Shown piece by piece: positions 1-10,194 of a stretch of DNA of 64,000 bases; within the stretch, counting starts at the first letter, position 1, and each line of letters begins with the position of its first letter. A program made the position numbers and the translations under genes. The notes beneath the pieces were generated by a model that was not told the DNA's origin, searched no databases, and saw only the letters and a program-made list of their open reading frames with translations. The stretch lies in the NCBI RefSeq assembly GCF_029784165.1, contig NC_073696.1:191130498-191194497 (forward strand), read 5' to 3'. The stretch comes from Wyeomyia smithii (lineage: Eukaryota; Arthropoda; Insecta; Diptera; Culicidae).

Positions 1-1009
1 GGCTCTGTCACTCCAGTTTAAAACTGATGGATTGCTTTCGACTACCTGTTGGACAGCGCAGCCGCTTCGGTTTGTACACGCTTCAGCACCATCCGAGCGA
101 GAGAGTTGACTCATTCACCGATCCGAAAGTGATCTTCGACAGCTCCTCGGTAGCTCATTATTATCTACCGATGAAAGCTAATAATATTTAGGCTGCACCA
201 TTCGTCCTCCTTTCGTCACTTCGTTGCGTTGAAAATTAATCCTCATAATCCGATTGCCAGCAAAAACAACTTCCATTTAGCTACTCGGAGAGACTGGTTG
301 CGACGTCGTCAACAGAAATCGAAAACCAAAGAGGAAGGAATGCTAAAAGCCTGTATATCGATGTCTTGATCTTATCTGTGCAGGGAGTTTTCCAGATCTA
401 CACGCATGCGCTTGACTAGAAGTGACTACCTGTGTTACGATTCTATTTTTTAAGTTTCCTGCTTTTTTTTTCTTACTGCATACCTTTTTGGTTGGTATCC
501 TGTCTTCATAATCGCATTCATACACGGTCTAATGTAGGTGTGTAGAAAGGAAATTGGCGAGACACAACCCCAATAAACAACCGAATGACATAAGTAGACT
601 CAAAGCATGCAATGTTTTCAGAGAGCGTTGCAGATCGGACCATCGGATAACAATCACTAGCTAATATGGGTAAACAGAACTGGGCTTTGACGGATAGGAT
701 ATTTTATTACTGACTAAGAGATCATAGTACACGGTTCGTATATTTTCAGAATACGCAGGAGTACCTACTTGAAATTTTTCAGACACAGGAAACGTCGTGA
801 AACATAACTTTATTTTGGTTGTAGTTTTTTGGTAGCCTCCCTTCACAATGAGATTAGATGTTTACGGATGAAAAATAATTATGCAATTCAGCATATTTCT
901 TTCAGTAATTTTAGTAGTTTTTGAATTATTTCTAGCGGTTTTACTGACCAATATATCGACAGAAAATATCACCAAAACTTAACAAAAGTTGTGTTATAGC
1001 TAAGACACA
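1..1009. other. unassigned non-coding sequence
   Basis: No convincing gene or named repeat was recognised here. The first 330 bases are less AT-rich and look like single-copy DNA; the rest is AT-rich. Short open frames on the minus strand (near 343-525 and 661-846) have no recognisable protein motif and are at chance length. Confidence 0.4.
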
Positions 1010-1341
1010 CTCTAGCAGCACACGTTGCTTCAATACCAGTTTTGTAGTGCTGCGCATCAAGTCAAAAAAGTGGAATTGCTTGCCAGAGAGCCATGTTTTT
1101 AACAGAAGAAACAGAGAAAATCGGGGTGGGGAGTCCGTTCGTAGTCCAGTTCCTTCAATTTGCCGGTGTATCGCGAATGAATAGCCGTGTTGTCTTGGTG
1201 CAAAATCACTTTCTTGTTCACCATATGCGACCGTTTCGTCTTAATTTCACTTAATTTCAATCGATCAAAAAAATTACAATAACATAGTTTGGTGATTGTT
1301 TTAACCTCGTTAAAGATAGTTGAATATTATGCCTCGTGAAC
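1010..1341 (-). pseudogene. mariner-like transposase fragment, copy 1
   Basis: The reverse strand encodes a broken mariner catalytic-domain fragment. It reads KVILHQDNTAIHS, with the second catalytic aspartate of the mariner QDNA/H motif, followed by LKELDYERTPHPDF, the usual region before the third aspartate. Stops and frameshifts follow. Everything upstream of the QDN motif is missing. A second, diverged copy lies about 610 bp downstream at 1623-1976 in the same orientation. Confidence 0.65.
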
Positions 1342-1622
1342 CCCAAAAAACGTCGTGGGTTCGATTCTCGGCTTGGGAGAGACTGTTAGTGTCAGTAGGG
1401 TGTCGTACACAAATAACGTAACGCTAAAATTTTAGATTTCAGACCCCCTCCACCCCCTATGTAACGGTAGGTAACGTTCGATATGACTCCCCCCCTAAAA
1501 TTACTAAAATTATGGTTGTCATAGGATGGTTGTAAACAATATTTGCGGATTATTTGATGCAAGTCAACATAAAACAAAAACAAAACAAGTCTGAGTCCTT
1601 GAAGCATTTTCAATGTTACTTG
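1342..1622. repeat. SINE fragment plus C-rich MITE-like sequence
   Basis: Around 1345-1405 there is a good Pol III box B (GGGTTCGATTCTCGGC at about 1357-1372) followed by a sequence I associate with mosquito tRNA-derived SINEs. No box A is visible, so this is a fragment. The stretch 1410-1500 has two C-runs and repeated GTAACG motifs, resembling the ends of small mosquito MITEs; no complete TIR pair was found. Confidence 0.4.
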
Positions 1623-1976
1623 GGTCTAGCAGGACACGTTGTTTCAATGTCAGTTTTGTAGGTATGCGCGTCAAGCCCTTCAAAAAGTTGCTCGCAATCA
1701 CTTGCCAGAGAGCCACATTTTCAACCAAAGAAACAGAAAACAATCACCAAGGCAAAATCTGGATGGGGAGTCAGTTCGTAACGCAATTCCCTGAATTTAT
1801 CCGCTGTATCACGTACAGAATATGTAGGTGTGTTGTCTTGGTGAAAAAGTACCTTTTTCAGTACGGTCGTTTTGCCTTTATTCCAACATCCAATAAATAA
1901 AAAAATATACAATATTATTGTTCAGTAATTGTTTTATCATGTTCGAGATAATCGATGAATATTGTGCCGTGCGAAC
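1623..1976 (-). pseudogene. mariner-like transposase fragment, copy 2
   Basis: This is the second copy of the mariner fragment. The reverse strand gives KKVLFHQDNTPTYSV and FRELRYELTPHPDFAL, matching the 1010-1341 copy and the mariner pattern around the second catalytic aspartate. The nucleotide match with copy 1 runs from the TCTAGCAG.ACACGTTG side to the end (ATTRTGCC...GAAC). It directly abuts an RTE 3' end, so the two copies have different right flanks. Confidence 0.7.
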
Positions 1977-2230
1977 TAGCCAGCTCTTTACCGGCTAATT
2001 GTCTAGTTTCTTCAGTCACCTCGTACGCCAGCAGATCGTACATCTTCTTCCACCGAGTGCGAGGCCTGCCACAGAGTCGATGGCCTCTTCCTGGTTCTCT
2101 GCTGAGTATAGCTTTGGCGGCTCTCTCGTCAGGCATTCTGGCCACATGTCCAGCCTACTAAAGCCTACCACGGCGTATTACCTTCACTATATCAGCATGT
2201 TTGTATACCTGGTACAAGTCGTGATTCATG
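1976..2230 (-). pseudogene. RTE-clade LINE, 3' end of ORF2
   Basis: The reverse strand encodes the RTE C-terminal tail: MNHDLYQVYKHADIVK, AGHVARMPDERAAKAI, then SREPGRGHRLCGRPRTRW. The same region occurs in the better-preserved RTE at 49900-50200. There is an early stop pair in the middle. The frame is cut at position 2231, exactly where the fold-back element begins, inside the codons for the MNH motif. Confidence 0.85.
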
Positions 2231-2560
2231 CGTGAAATTTTGGTTTTCGAAATTTGTTTTGATGCCAAATGACTTAAAAATGCATGAAACGTCGAGAATT
2301 GGTGTCATCTGAAAAAATTTTTTTTATCAAAAATCAACTCTCTGGGACTTAGTCGTTTTTTCAATTGTGAAAGGCGGAGTACAAAATGATTAGAATTTAT
2401 CTTTTGAAATTGATCACTAGTCTCTCGAAATAGCTTGTAGAATGATATAGACTATAACTAGCATCGAATACATTATGTTTCATTAGGGTGGTTCATTTAC
2501 TCGGCATAGGGTGGTTCATAATATTGTGAAAAATGAGTATAAAATAAAAAACAGCACTTC

Positions 2561-3325
2561 GGTTCGTTTGATTAATGTGACGTCTTCGACAAAGTTGTAG
2601 ATAATAATTCTGTCTTTCCAAAAAAATTACACTTGAAAAATTATTTGATTATTATATTTAAGAAAAATTAAAAATTAATTATTCAAAAGGGCTCATTTTT
2701 CAAAAACTTGATTTTTTTAATAAAACACAAACAAAAGATTACCAAAACAATGAAACCAGTCCGATCATTCGGAAATCAAGAAAAATAAGTTATCATCTTT
2801 TGAAAAAAAAATTTGAAAGAAAGAAATAATTGTCAATTTTTTTTTAAGAATTTTTTTTGGAAGGACAACATATTATTTACAACTTTGCCAAAGACACTAT
2901 GCCGTTTCGACTGTAGACATATTTTTAATTTCCAATAGAGCACCCTATGAGGAATTAAGAATATTTCTACAGTCAAAACGGTTTATTTGATTGGCATAGT
3001 GTATCTGGCAAAGTTGTAAATAATAACTTTGTTCTTCCAAAAATGAATGTACCCTGTGAAAAAAAATTAAATTAAAAAAAAAATAGCTATTTTTTCTGAT
3101 TTCTCCATGGCCGGTTTCGTTGTTCAGGTTAACTTTCGTAGTTTCTATACAAAAATCAGTTTTTTTTAAATGGGCTGTTTTGGATAATCAACTTATAACT
3201 TTCTTTAATTTTTTTTTTCAAAAAAACAATAATTTCTTTTTAGAGTGTATATTTTTTTTTTTTGAAAAGCAAAACTATTATCTACAACTTTGCCGAATAC
3301 GTCACACCGCGCAAACGAACCGTGT
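2561..3325. repeat. nested palindromes inside the fold-back element
   Basis: Two shells of inverted repeat are visible. The outer pair joins 2561-2612 (CGGTTCGTTTG...GACAAAGTTGTAGATAAT) with its reverse complement at about 3278-3325. The inner pair joins about 2855-2925 with 2966-3046 around a short loop near 2945; both arms carry TATTTACAACTTTGCC and a CAGT-AAACGG motif. The rest is poly-A/poly-T rich. Confidence 0.7.
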
Positions 3326-3725
3326 TGGCTCTAAAAATATTTGCAATCATCAATACCTATCCGAAATAGCATTTTAAATAGCTTTTCAAAAATGAGTTGT
3401 GTTTCAAAATATTAACCCAATAGCACAACATGGCATCTTCTGCCTATAAAAACGTTAATGCAAAGTTTCAGCCAATGGGCACGTTCACGTTCTGATGATG
3501 TAAACTTGACAGAAAATATATGGTCGAACTGTCAAAACGACGCAAACCCAGAAATAACGAGTCAATTCTGTTGCGTGTCTGTTTGAGATCCCTATACTCT
3601 CATTATCACTGAATAACATCGGTAGTCTTTTGTCCGATTATATAAGCCAGAGCACTGTGTGTTCAATCAAGTGTTGGCAAAGGACATTATTGTGGTAAAT
3701 AAAACGAATAAATTGTCTGGTACAA

Positions 3726-4006
3726 TTTTTTCGAACTGTATTTCTATTTTTAACAACGGCTTTTTCCCGTTAACACGCAAGTTCATTAAGCAGACAGTAT
3801 GTGAGTAGAGGAAGAACGAAAAATAAACGAACTGGAAATATGATACAGATTTGGAAAAATATACCGCATCCCGACGGGACTTGAACCCGCAATCTCCCTG
3901 TCTCCGGCATGGTGTTTTGACCAATTAAACTACGGGGGACGGTGATACTGTTCCACAATCTATATCGTATCACATTCCGCTGTCGACTTATTCTATTGCT
4001 CATCCC
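3726..4006 (-). mobile_element. tRNA-headed SINE or retroposed tRNA transcript with 13-bp TSD
   Basis: A perfect 13-bp direct repeat TTGTCTGGTACAA lies at 3713-3725 and 4007-4019, flanking a 281-bp insert. Read on the minus strand, the insert ends in an A-run (TTTTTT at 3726 on the plus strand), as expected for a LINE-mobilised RNA. A tRNA-like region with box A and box B lies at 3867-3939. About 67 bases lie upstream of it, which is more than expected from an internal Pol III start. It sits within the fold-back element and is therefore younger than it. Confidence 0.75.
3867..3939 (-). tRNA. tRNA-like sequence, anticodon GGA (probable pseudo-tRNA of a SINE)
   Basis: The reverse strand folds as a tRNA. 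The D stem is GTTT/AAAC, and the anticodon arm is CCATG-CCGGAGA-CAGGG with GGA in the centre of the loop. A five-base variable region follows, and the T arm is GCGGG-TTCAAGT-CCCGT. Box B is GGTTCAAGTCCC. The acceptor stem TCCCCCG/CGGGATG has two mismatches and the anticodon stem one. A GGA anticodon would mean serine, but the long serine variable arm is absent. It is probably a decayed tRNA head. Confidence 0.4.
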
Positions 4007-4727
4007 TTGTCTGGTACAACATTCTAAAGAACAAGTAGAAGTGTCTCAGAGAGTAGATTTTTCGAACAAAATAAGATAAAACATATTCCATCAGTTTCCA
4101 CCGTTCCATGTACTTTTAAGACACTTGGAATGAGAAACATTTTTCAAATATTCGAATTCCATGTACCTCCCGTGTGTGATTTTGCAAATGACATGAAAGC
4201 ATTCAACATTCTCCGCGAGACACAATCTTAATTTTGGTTGAGATAATTTTTTTTTGCACAGAATAGTTTTTTGATACATTTTGTAAATATGATTTGTAAT
4301 ATCTTGCTAATTTTTCCAATTCAACATTGCCACCCTAACGACAATGATATAACAAATATTACATTTTTAGGAATTTTTCTATTGGTATTCAGTGAAAAGT
4401 GATTTTTTTAATTTTATACTCATTTTTACACAATATTATGAACCATCCTATATCGAATAAATGAACCACCCTAATGAAACATAATGTATTCGATGCTAGT
4501 TATAGTGTATATCATTATACAAGCTGTTTCAAGAGACTAGTGATCAATTTCAAAAGATAAATTCTAAAAATTTTGAACTCCGCCTTCCACAATTGAAAAA
4601 ACGACTAAGTCCCAGAGAGCAGATTTTTGCAAAAAAAAATTTTTTTCAGATGACACCAATTCTCGACGTTTCATGAAACTTTAAGTCATTTGACATCAAA
4701 AAAAATTTCGAAAACCAAAATTTCACG

Positions 4728-4915
4728 TACCCCCCGCTTGGGTGATTTTCGATTTTCAAGAAGGCCAAACTTCAATCGCTTTGCGCCACCCCATTTTGAG
4801 TCCGATTGAGCTGAAATTTTGCACAGGGTGTTATTTCGAGCAGATGAACATTTTGTATAGGGTTTCTTTTTGAAATTTTCTGGTCACTTTTTTTCCATTC
4901 GATGATTGGCGCCCT
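4728..4915. repeat. unclassified repeat between fold-back arm and RTE
   Basis: About 190 bases follow the right arm and precede the point where RTE coding sequence resumes. They contain GCGCCACCCCATTTTGAG and TCCGATTGAGCTGAAA, which look like a dispersed mosquito repeat from memory. There is no coding potential. It could be an outer part of the fold-back element present on one side only. Confidence 0.35.
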
Positions 4916-5592
4916 ACTCCACAGCTAGTTCATCGCTAATAATCCTCATCCTGTTCCTGTTTTGCTCCTCTCGCACTTCACCGTTTAACAACCTGGCTGC
5001 AACCGTCGATTTACCCACAGGAAAGTTCCTGCTTCTTACTCTCTTGACTCTTCTGAAATAGCTACGCTCGTCGTTTCTAGCAAAGTTTCCCTCTGCGTTG
5101 GCGAGCACCTACTCCTCTTGGTCGCGCTTTCGACGGTGGACTCTATATTTTCGGCTGCTCTTGTCTCCCTACATCTCTCTCTGTTCTGATGTGTAGCCAC
5201 AGTGAACATGCGGCTCTGGCACGGTTCTTCTCGTCCGTCGTTCTCTGGCACTCAGAATCAAACCAGCTATTACGCTGTCTTTCATCTCTCTCGCAATCCA
5301 TTTATGTGTTTCACTCGTTCTTCCTGCTGTTATGTGATGCGTTGAGCCAGCTCCCTGGAATATTCTGCTGCCACACCATTAGCTTTCATCCCTTTTAAGT
5401 TAAAACGCATCGTCCTCTCAAACAACGAAATAATGGTCAGAGTCAATGTTTGGTTCCCGAAAAGACCTAACACCATTAACATCCGGAAAGTGCCGACCGT
5501 CAATCAGTACGTGAACGATTTGAGAGTAGGCTTCAACATTAAGGTGCCTCCAGGTATGTTTCCGAATATACAAACGTGGAAAATAGGAGCTA
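4916..5592 (-). pseudogene. RTE-clade LINE, endonuclease C-terminus and linker
   Basis: The reverse strand from 5592 gives RKHTWRHLNVEAYSQIVHV, LIDGRHFPDVNGVRSF and NIDSDHYFVV, the end of an RTE apurinic-like endonuclease including its SDH motif. After several frameshifts it continues as ANAEGNFARNDERSYFRRV, the linker before the RT domain (compare 48480-48560 in the other RTE). The whole RT domain is absent between here and 2231. The preceding endonuclease codons continue across the insertion at 6509. Confidence 0.8.
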
Positions 5593-6508
5593 CACACTTA
5601 TTCTCGGTTTAATTGTTCAGTAATTTTTATTACGGTCATGTTCAGTAAATTTGAAAAAATACTGATCATTTTGTAATTTCCCCAAAAATAACTAATGTCG
5701 GTTAAAGTTTTTACCGGATTACCGTTATACAAAAGGCACTTGACGAGCTCAGCAAAAAACATTGCTGACCTTTTCTGTAAACTAAAGTATGTTCTGCACT
5801 TTCATGAAGCTCAGTAAATATTTGACGATCTGTCAGCACCTACCTAGGTGTTGCTGTAAACTCTTCAATTGATTTACTGAACTCTTGATATTTGTTACTA
5901 TACTGTTCGGCAATTTTTATGCATCTGTCAAAACGAAAAAAAACAAAAGTTCGCCATTTTGCAAATATTCAAAGAGTTTCGAAGCTGAGTTTTTAAAGTG
6001 TTTCGCGTGTGATTTTCAAAAAAAAAATAAAATAAAATGGATACCGTACTTTCAAATCTACAAAAAAACGACGTGGAAGTACACGATCTATTCAGTAAGT
6101 TGTTATTTATCAAATATGTACGTATTTATGTATTTTTGTTAAATTTTTCATATCATGGCACATCCGCAACAATGATTTCACCCAAAATTCTATCTATTAC
6201 AATTGAGATAATGCAAATCATTTCAGTCAGCATATGGAAATTTTTCGAATCGTCAGCTTTGTAAATTTACATAACGCTCGGTAATTCGTGACGAATAGTC
6301 AGCATTGTAAATACCGACTCATGCAGCAATTTTTGATGAACACTTTGTAAATTTTTACTGAGCTATCTTCTACGTTTGACGTTTCAGCGAGAATGAAAAA
6401 TTACCGAACACTCGTCAAGCAAATAAATTACTGAACAGATTGCTGATGGCTCAGCTGTTGAGAACTCGTTAAAAAGATTGCTGAGTTCGGTAAAAGAAAC
6501 TAAGTGTG
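5593..6508. mobile_element. TA-flanked TIR element (CAGTAAA-repeat family), 916 bp
   Basis: It is flanked by TA on both sides (5591-5592 and 6509-6510), with ends CACACTTA... and ...TAAGTGTG. Removing it restores the RTE codons VICT/SSYFPRLY, which match ICSTHFARLN of the other RTE. The interior is filled with short copies of CAGTAAATT/AATTTACTG and CAGCAAA/TTTGCTG in both orientations. It carries no transposase, so it is non-autonomous. A Tc1/mariner-type origin is inferred from the TA duplication. The sequence at 63280-64000 appears related. Confidence 0.75.
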
Positions 6509-7200
6509 TACATATGACCATTTCTCTGGCCGCGGCAAAGTTTATCAGCCTCAGGCCGTTTTCATGACAAGTGGAGGCTATGCCTTCCAATGGCTGGACG
6601 AAGGACTTTTTCCCTCCCAACCTGCGCGTTTGCATTTCCAATGAAGACTTTTACATCGTAATTTGGGAACTTGTCATAAGTTCGCTCCAGTATTCTATAG
6701 AACTCATCATTGATGTCATCGGATTTGTCGTTTGTCGGTGCGTAGGTGCTGATGAGACTATAGTTGAGAAATTTGCCCTTAATCCCAACACGCATACACA
6801 GTCATCTCCGAGCCGCCGGATGACTCTTGTTTTCTGATTTCCCAACACTATAAAACCGACGCCCCGTTCCGCTGCTTTGCCGCCATTATAGTAGATGTGG
6901 TACTTGAAAAAATGCGTGCAACAGGGTCTACTGCACAGAATTCCCTTTCTCCGAAATTTGGTCACCGATTCTCCTGAATCGCAACGATTTCGACTCCCTG
7001 CCGCTGTAGTTCTCGAGCAATCAAGCCAGCCCGTGCCGGGTCATTGAGAGATTAGTCGTTTCGAGTACCCAATTTCCAATCGTTTCCAAGTTCGTCTCGC
7101 CACCTTACCAGGGATGCGATACCGACATCCTGCCGATGGGGTTGCCATCTCAGGTGTGGGTGGCGAGATACAGCACTTTATGATTCAGCCGCCCGCTTTT
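6509..7200 (-). pseudogene. RTE-clade LINE, 5' UTR and endonuclease N-terminus
   Basis: The reverse strand from about 7190 gives WKLGTRN, ARAGLIARELQRQGVEIVAI, FKYHIYYNGGKAAERGVGF, then YAPTNDKSDDINDEFY and GNANAQV. This is the RTE endonuclease, with the catalytic D of GDTNAQ lost (GNANAQ here). The frame is broken several times. The 5' leader (about 7090-7200) shares GCTGAATCAT.AA.TGC with the relic at about 38690. Confidence 0.8.
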
Positions 7201-7705
7201 GATCAGACCTAAGTTTCCTGATCAGGTTACCCGATCTTCGCTAAGATTACTCGGAAAACACGAAATACCTACAACCGAATAGGTTTTACTACAGCCAGTC
7301 GGAATTCTAAAATCATCAACAAAACACTCTACCTAAATTACGTGAGGAAAACAGAGCGCAGCTTGCGTCTTAAGCCGAAAAACTTTTGGAAGCTTGTAAA
7401 CAAGAAACGCAAAGAATATGGTTTACCTTCATGTGTGTGTTTGATTGGCGAGGAGGCGACTACGCTGAACTGGAAATGCAATTTATTTGCCAATCATTTT
7501 TCGAGCGTTTTTAACCTAGAATGTGCTAGTTCTGGCAGTATTGCTGAGGCATTGCGATTTGTGGTTATTGCTACAACATTCACAAACACTGAAACTGAAG
7601 TTACCAAGGCTATCTGTAAAATGAAACAATCGTACAGCTCTGGGCCGGACAGTATTCCAACAGTCTTGCTGAGAAAATGTTGCGAGTCTTTGAGATCTCC
7701 TATTA

Positions 7706-8572
7706 CCGTGGAATGGGGTGAAATTGATCACCTGAAAATTCGTGATAAAAAATACTAGTCAAAAGATATTGCTCCTACAACACTAGGCAATGTTAACGTG
7801 TCCTTAAACGCAACTTTTGCATGATTCACATATCTGTCAAAGTTAACCCTTGCATGCCCGGTGCAATTTTTCATATTTTCGAAAAATTCTTCTAACTCAG
7901 TCAAAACTCAATCGAATTTGATCAAACAAGTTTCCAAATAACAAAAAAGGTATTGAATTTACTGAAAGTAATCTTAGTTGAGGGTTAATTACGTTAAATT
8001 TGGAGAAGTGAGTAAAGTTTGATAAAAGCTCAAAAAATGTAATTTTCAACAACGAGCATTCCATACCATTAAAGAAATACTGATGAATTCGCAGGAAACC
8101 GCAACAATTTTAATTTCAGAGCTAGTTTTTGAGCTTTTGCAACAAACCGAATTGAAATCGGTCTAACGACGATCAAATAAGAGCAAATTTAGCAACAAGC
8201 GGCTCGTGAACCAAAATAAACAAATTTTAACCTGAAATATTGTTATTTTCGTTTCCAAACTAGCTGAAAAAGATATTTTTCAGCCCAGAAATCATCATAT
8301 ATCTTTAGCATTGCGAAAAAAAGCACATTGCTAAAAGAATGTATGGATTTCAATGGTGATCAATATCACCCCAATTTACCTCATAGTACCTTATAGCATT
8401 ATCGAATTTATTTCATGAATTAGACGATAGAAACTTCACCAATAGCCATAGAGGTTTACTGGAGCACATACCAGTACTTGTTTTGAAATTATACTATTTC
8501 GGGCAAAATATACATGAAGTTAGTCAATTGGAAATTTTTATAAAAATTGATCAATTTCACCCCGTTCCATGG
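7706..8572. mobile_element. TIR element (MITE-like), about 867 bp, inside the CR1 relic
   Basis: The left end is CCGTGGAATGGGGTGAAATT and the right end is its near-perfect reverse complement, AATTTCACCCCGTTCCATGG; the TIR extends to about 25 bp with a GATCA core. It splits the RT frame between LRSPIT and FFNLS..FPRSWK. A third partial copy of the end motif lies at about 8354-8377 (GATCAATATCACCCCAATT). No transposase is visible. A target duplication could not be assigned. Confidence 0.7.
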
Positions 8573-9218
8573 AACTTCGTTTTTTAACCTCTCTATGCGA
8601 TGTCAGCAATTTCCTCGAAGTTGGAAATCATTCTTCATGTTCCCTGTTTTTAAAAAAAAAATAAGAGTAACGTGGAAAACTATCGTGGAATAACTTTTTT
8701 GAGTGCCTGCTCGAAAGTATTGGAAGCTATTGTGTACATACGTCCCTTCTTTCACGTAAAAAAATAAATTTCCACCTCACAACATGGATTCTTTCCCGGT
8801 AGATCGGTTTTTTTCAAATTTGCTGGGATTCACTTTCTTATGCCTGCGAACAATGGATCAACGTGATCAAAGTTGATGCCATTTATACCGATCTAAAGGC
8901 TTGACCGTGTCGACCATGGAGTTCTGCTAGCTAAACTCGTTAAGTTAGGCGAATAGCAGTGGAATTAGGAGCGTCAACATCTGTTTAGTTCCGGAATAGT
9001 TCATACAAGGCAGCGTTTTTGGACATCTGCTGTTTAACCTATTTGTAAATGACTTATCTCTACTGTTACCGACCGGAACAAGATTATTCTATGCAGTTGA
9101 TTCGACAATCTATATGATTATTCGCAACGACACCCGATCAGTAAGACAAAACAAAAATGTAACACAAGCTGTTAGTTTGTTATGCGAAAAACCTTTCATG
9201 CTGTGTTTTGAATTTGAT

Positions 9219-9574
9219 CCCGTTAGGTGTTAAAATAACAAAAAATATATCAAAAAATATCCATAATATATATCCATAATATCAAACCCATATCAAACTT
9301 TGTGACTAACGTATCAGCTTTCCAACAAAATAAGATAGTGTCTAGAACAGTATAATAACAAACATTGTTATAAACAACAAGTTTTGATAGAGACGAAAAA
9401 TTTATTAGATTTGTTTCAGAACAACTTCATATCAGGATTTGTTATTACAACTTATTTAGTTTCATACTTGTAATCAAAAGCAGGTGGGAAAACACAGAAT
9501 CGTATCAAAATTTGTTATTTGTATCTCATATTGATAGCATTTTGTAATTTTTCAGTTATGCTTTTCTGATCGGG
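9219..9574. mobile_element. small TIR element inside the CR1 relic
   Basis: The ends are CCCGTTAGGTGTTAAAATAA and, read inverted from 9574, CCCGATCAGAAAAGCATAAC, giving an imperfect TIR. It separates the YADD-region part of the CR1 frame from the CTVISFSR part. The right half is repeated in inverted orientation at 16536-16680, including the shared TTTCAGAACAACTTCAT motif, which confirms a dispersed family. It is AT-rich with no coding potential. Confidence 0.6.
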
Positions 9575-10194
9575 CAATCACTGCCTGCGACTACAACAAC
9601 TGCTTACCTGTTTGCAGAGTGGTGTGGTTGCAACAATATGGACATTGGCATTCCGAAATGTACAGTCATCAGTTTCTCTCGACAAAAAAAAACATACAGT
9701 GATGCATGACTACTGCATATATGATCAGCCCTTGCAACGTAATGCTGTTGTTATTGACTTCGGTGTTGTTCATTCAAGATCAGTCAGTTCAATCAGTTCA
9801 TTCAATCATTCAAGATCAGCTTACGTTTCGACAACACTATGAAATGATTAATAAAGGCAATCGACAGTTAGGATTCATTCTAAAAATTGGAAAAGAGTTT
9901 CAAGATCCAGGTACATGGCATACTCTTTTCTGCTCTATGGTGCGACCAATGTCTGAAACAAGCGTGTTTTTTTTTTGGATCCACATTTTGAATTTTGGTC
10001 CAATCGTTTTGAGTGTATCCAAAAACGCTTCGTCCGTCGTATTTGTCGTTCGTTACCGTGGAGGAATCCAGATAACTTGTCACTGTATGAGAAACTATGT
10101 TCATTAGTTGGTCTCACTCCGCTCTTTCGATCATTCCATGCATCGTATAAGGTCATTTTTCACAAAATAAAGGTTCACTTAACAGAGTTGAGTG

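Larger units (their letters stand above)
2231..4727. mobile_element. long inverted-repeat (fold-back) element, about 2.5 kb
   Basis: The first about 327 bases (2231-2557, starting CGTGAAATTTTGGTTTTCG) are the reverse complement, with few mismatches, of the last about 329 bases (4399-4727). Shared landmarks include TTCTCGACGTTTCATG, GACTAAGTCCCAGAGAG, CACTAGTCTC and the AGGGTGGTTCAT motif. The interior carries further inverted repeats (2561-3325) and a tRNA-headed SINE. No transposase frame is visible, so it is non-autonomous. It interrupts a minus-strand RTE at the MNH codons. The family was not identified. Confidence 0.8.
7268..10150 (+). pseudogene. CR1-clade (T1/Q-like) LINE relic, ORF2
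   Basis: Decayed reverse-transcriptase frames run left to right. YNRIGFTTASRNSK and KNFWKLVNKKRKEYGLPS (7270-7430) come first, followed by SSGPDSIPTVLLRK (7636-7680). An insertion follows, then FPRSWKSFFMFPVF (about 8595-8650), QHGFFPGRS, YTDLKA, GSVFGHLLFNLFVND and YAVD (about 9030-9105). A second insertion is followed by DIGIPKCTVISFSR and RFECIQKRFVRR..RSLPWRNPDN (9980-10080). The order matches element B at 52.9-58.5 kb. The YADD active site reads YAVD, so it is inactive. Confidence 0.85.

Noticed and set aside
3867..3939. Functional serine tRNA gene
   Set aside because: Acceptor-stem mismatches, no long variable arm, and location inside a retroposed unit with its own target duplication.
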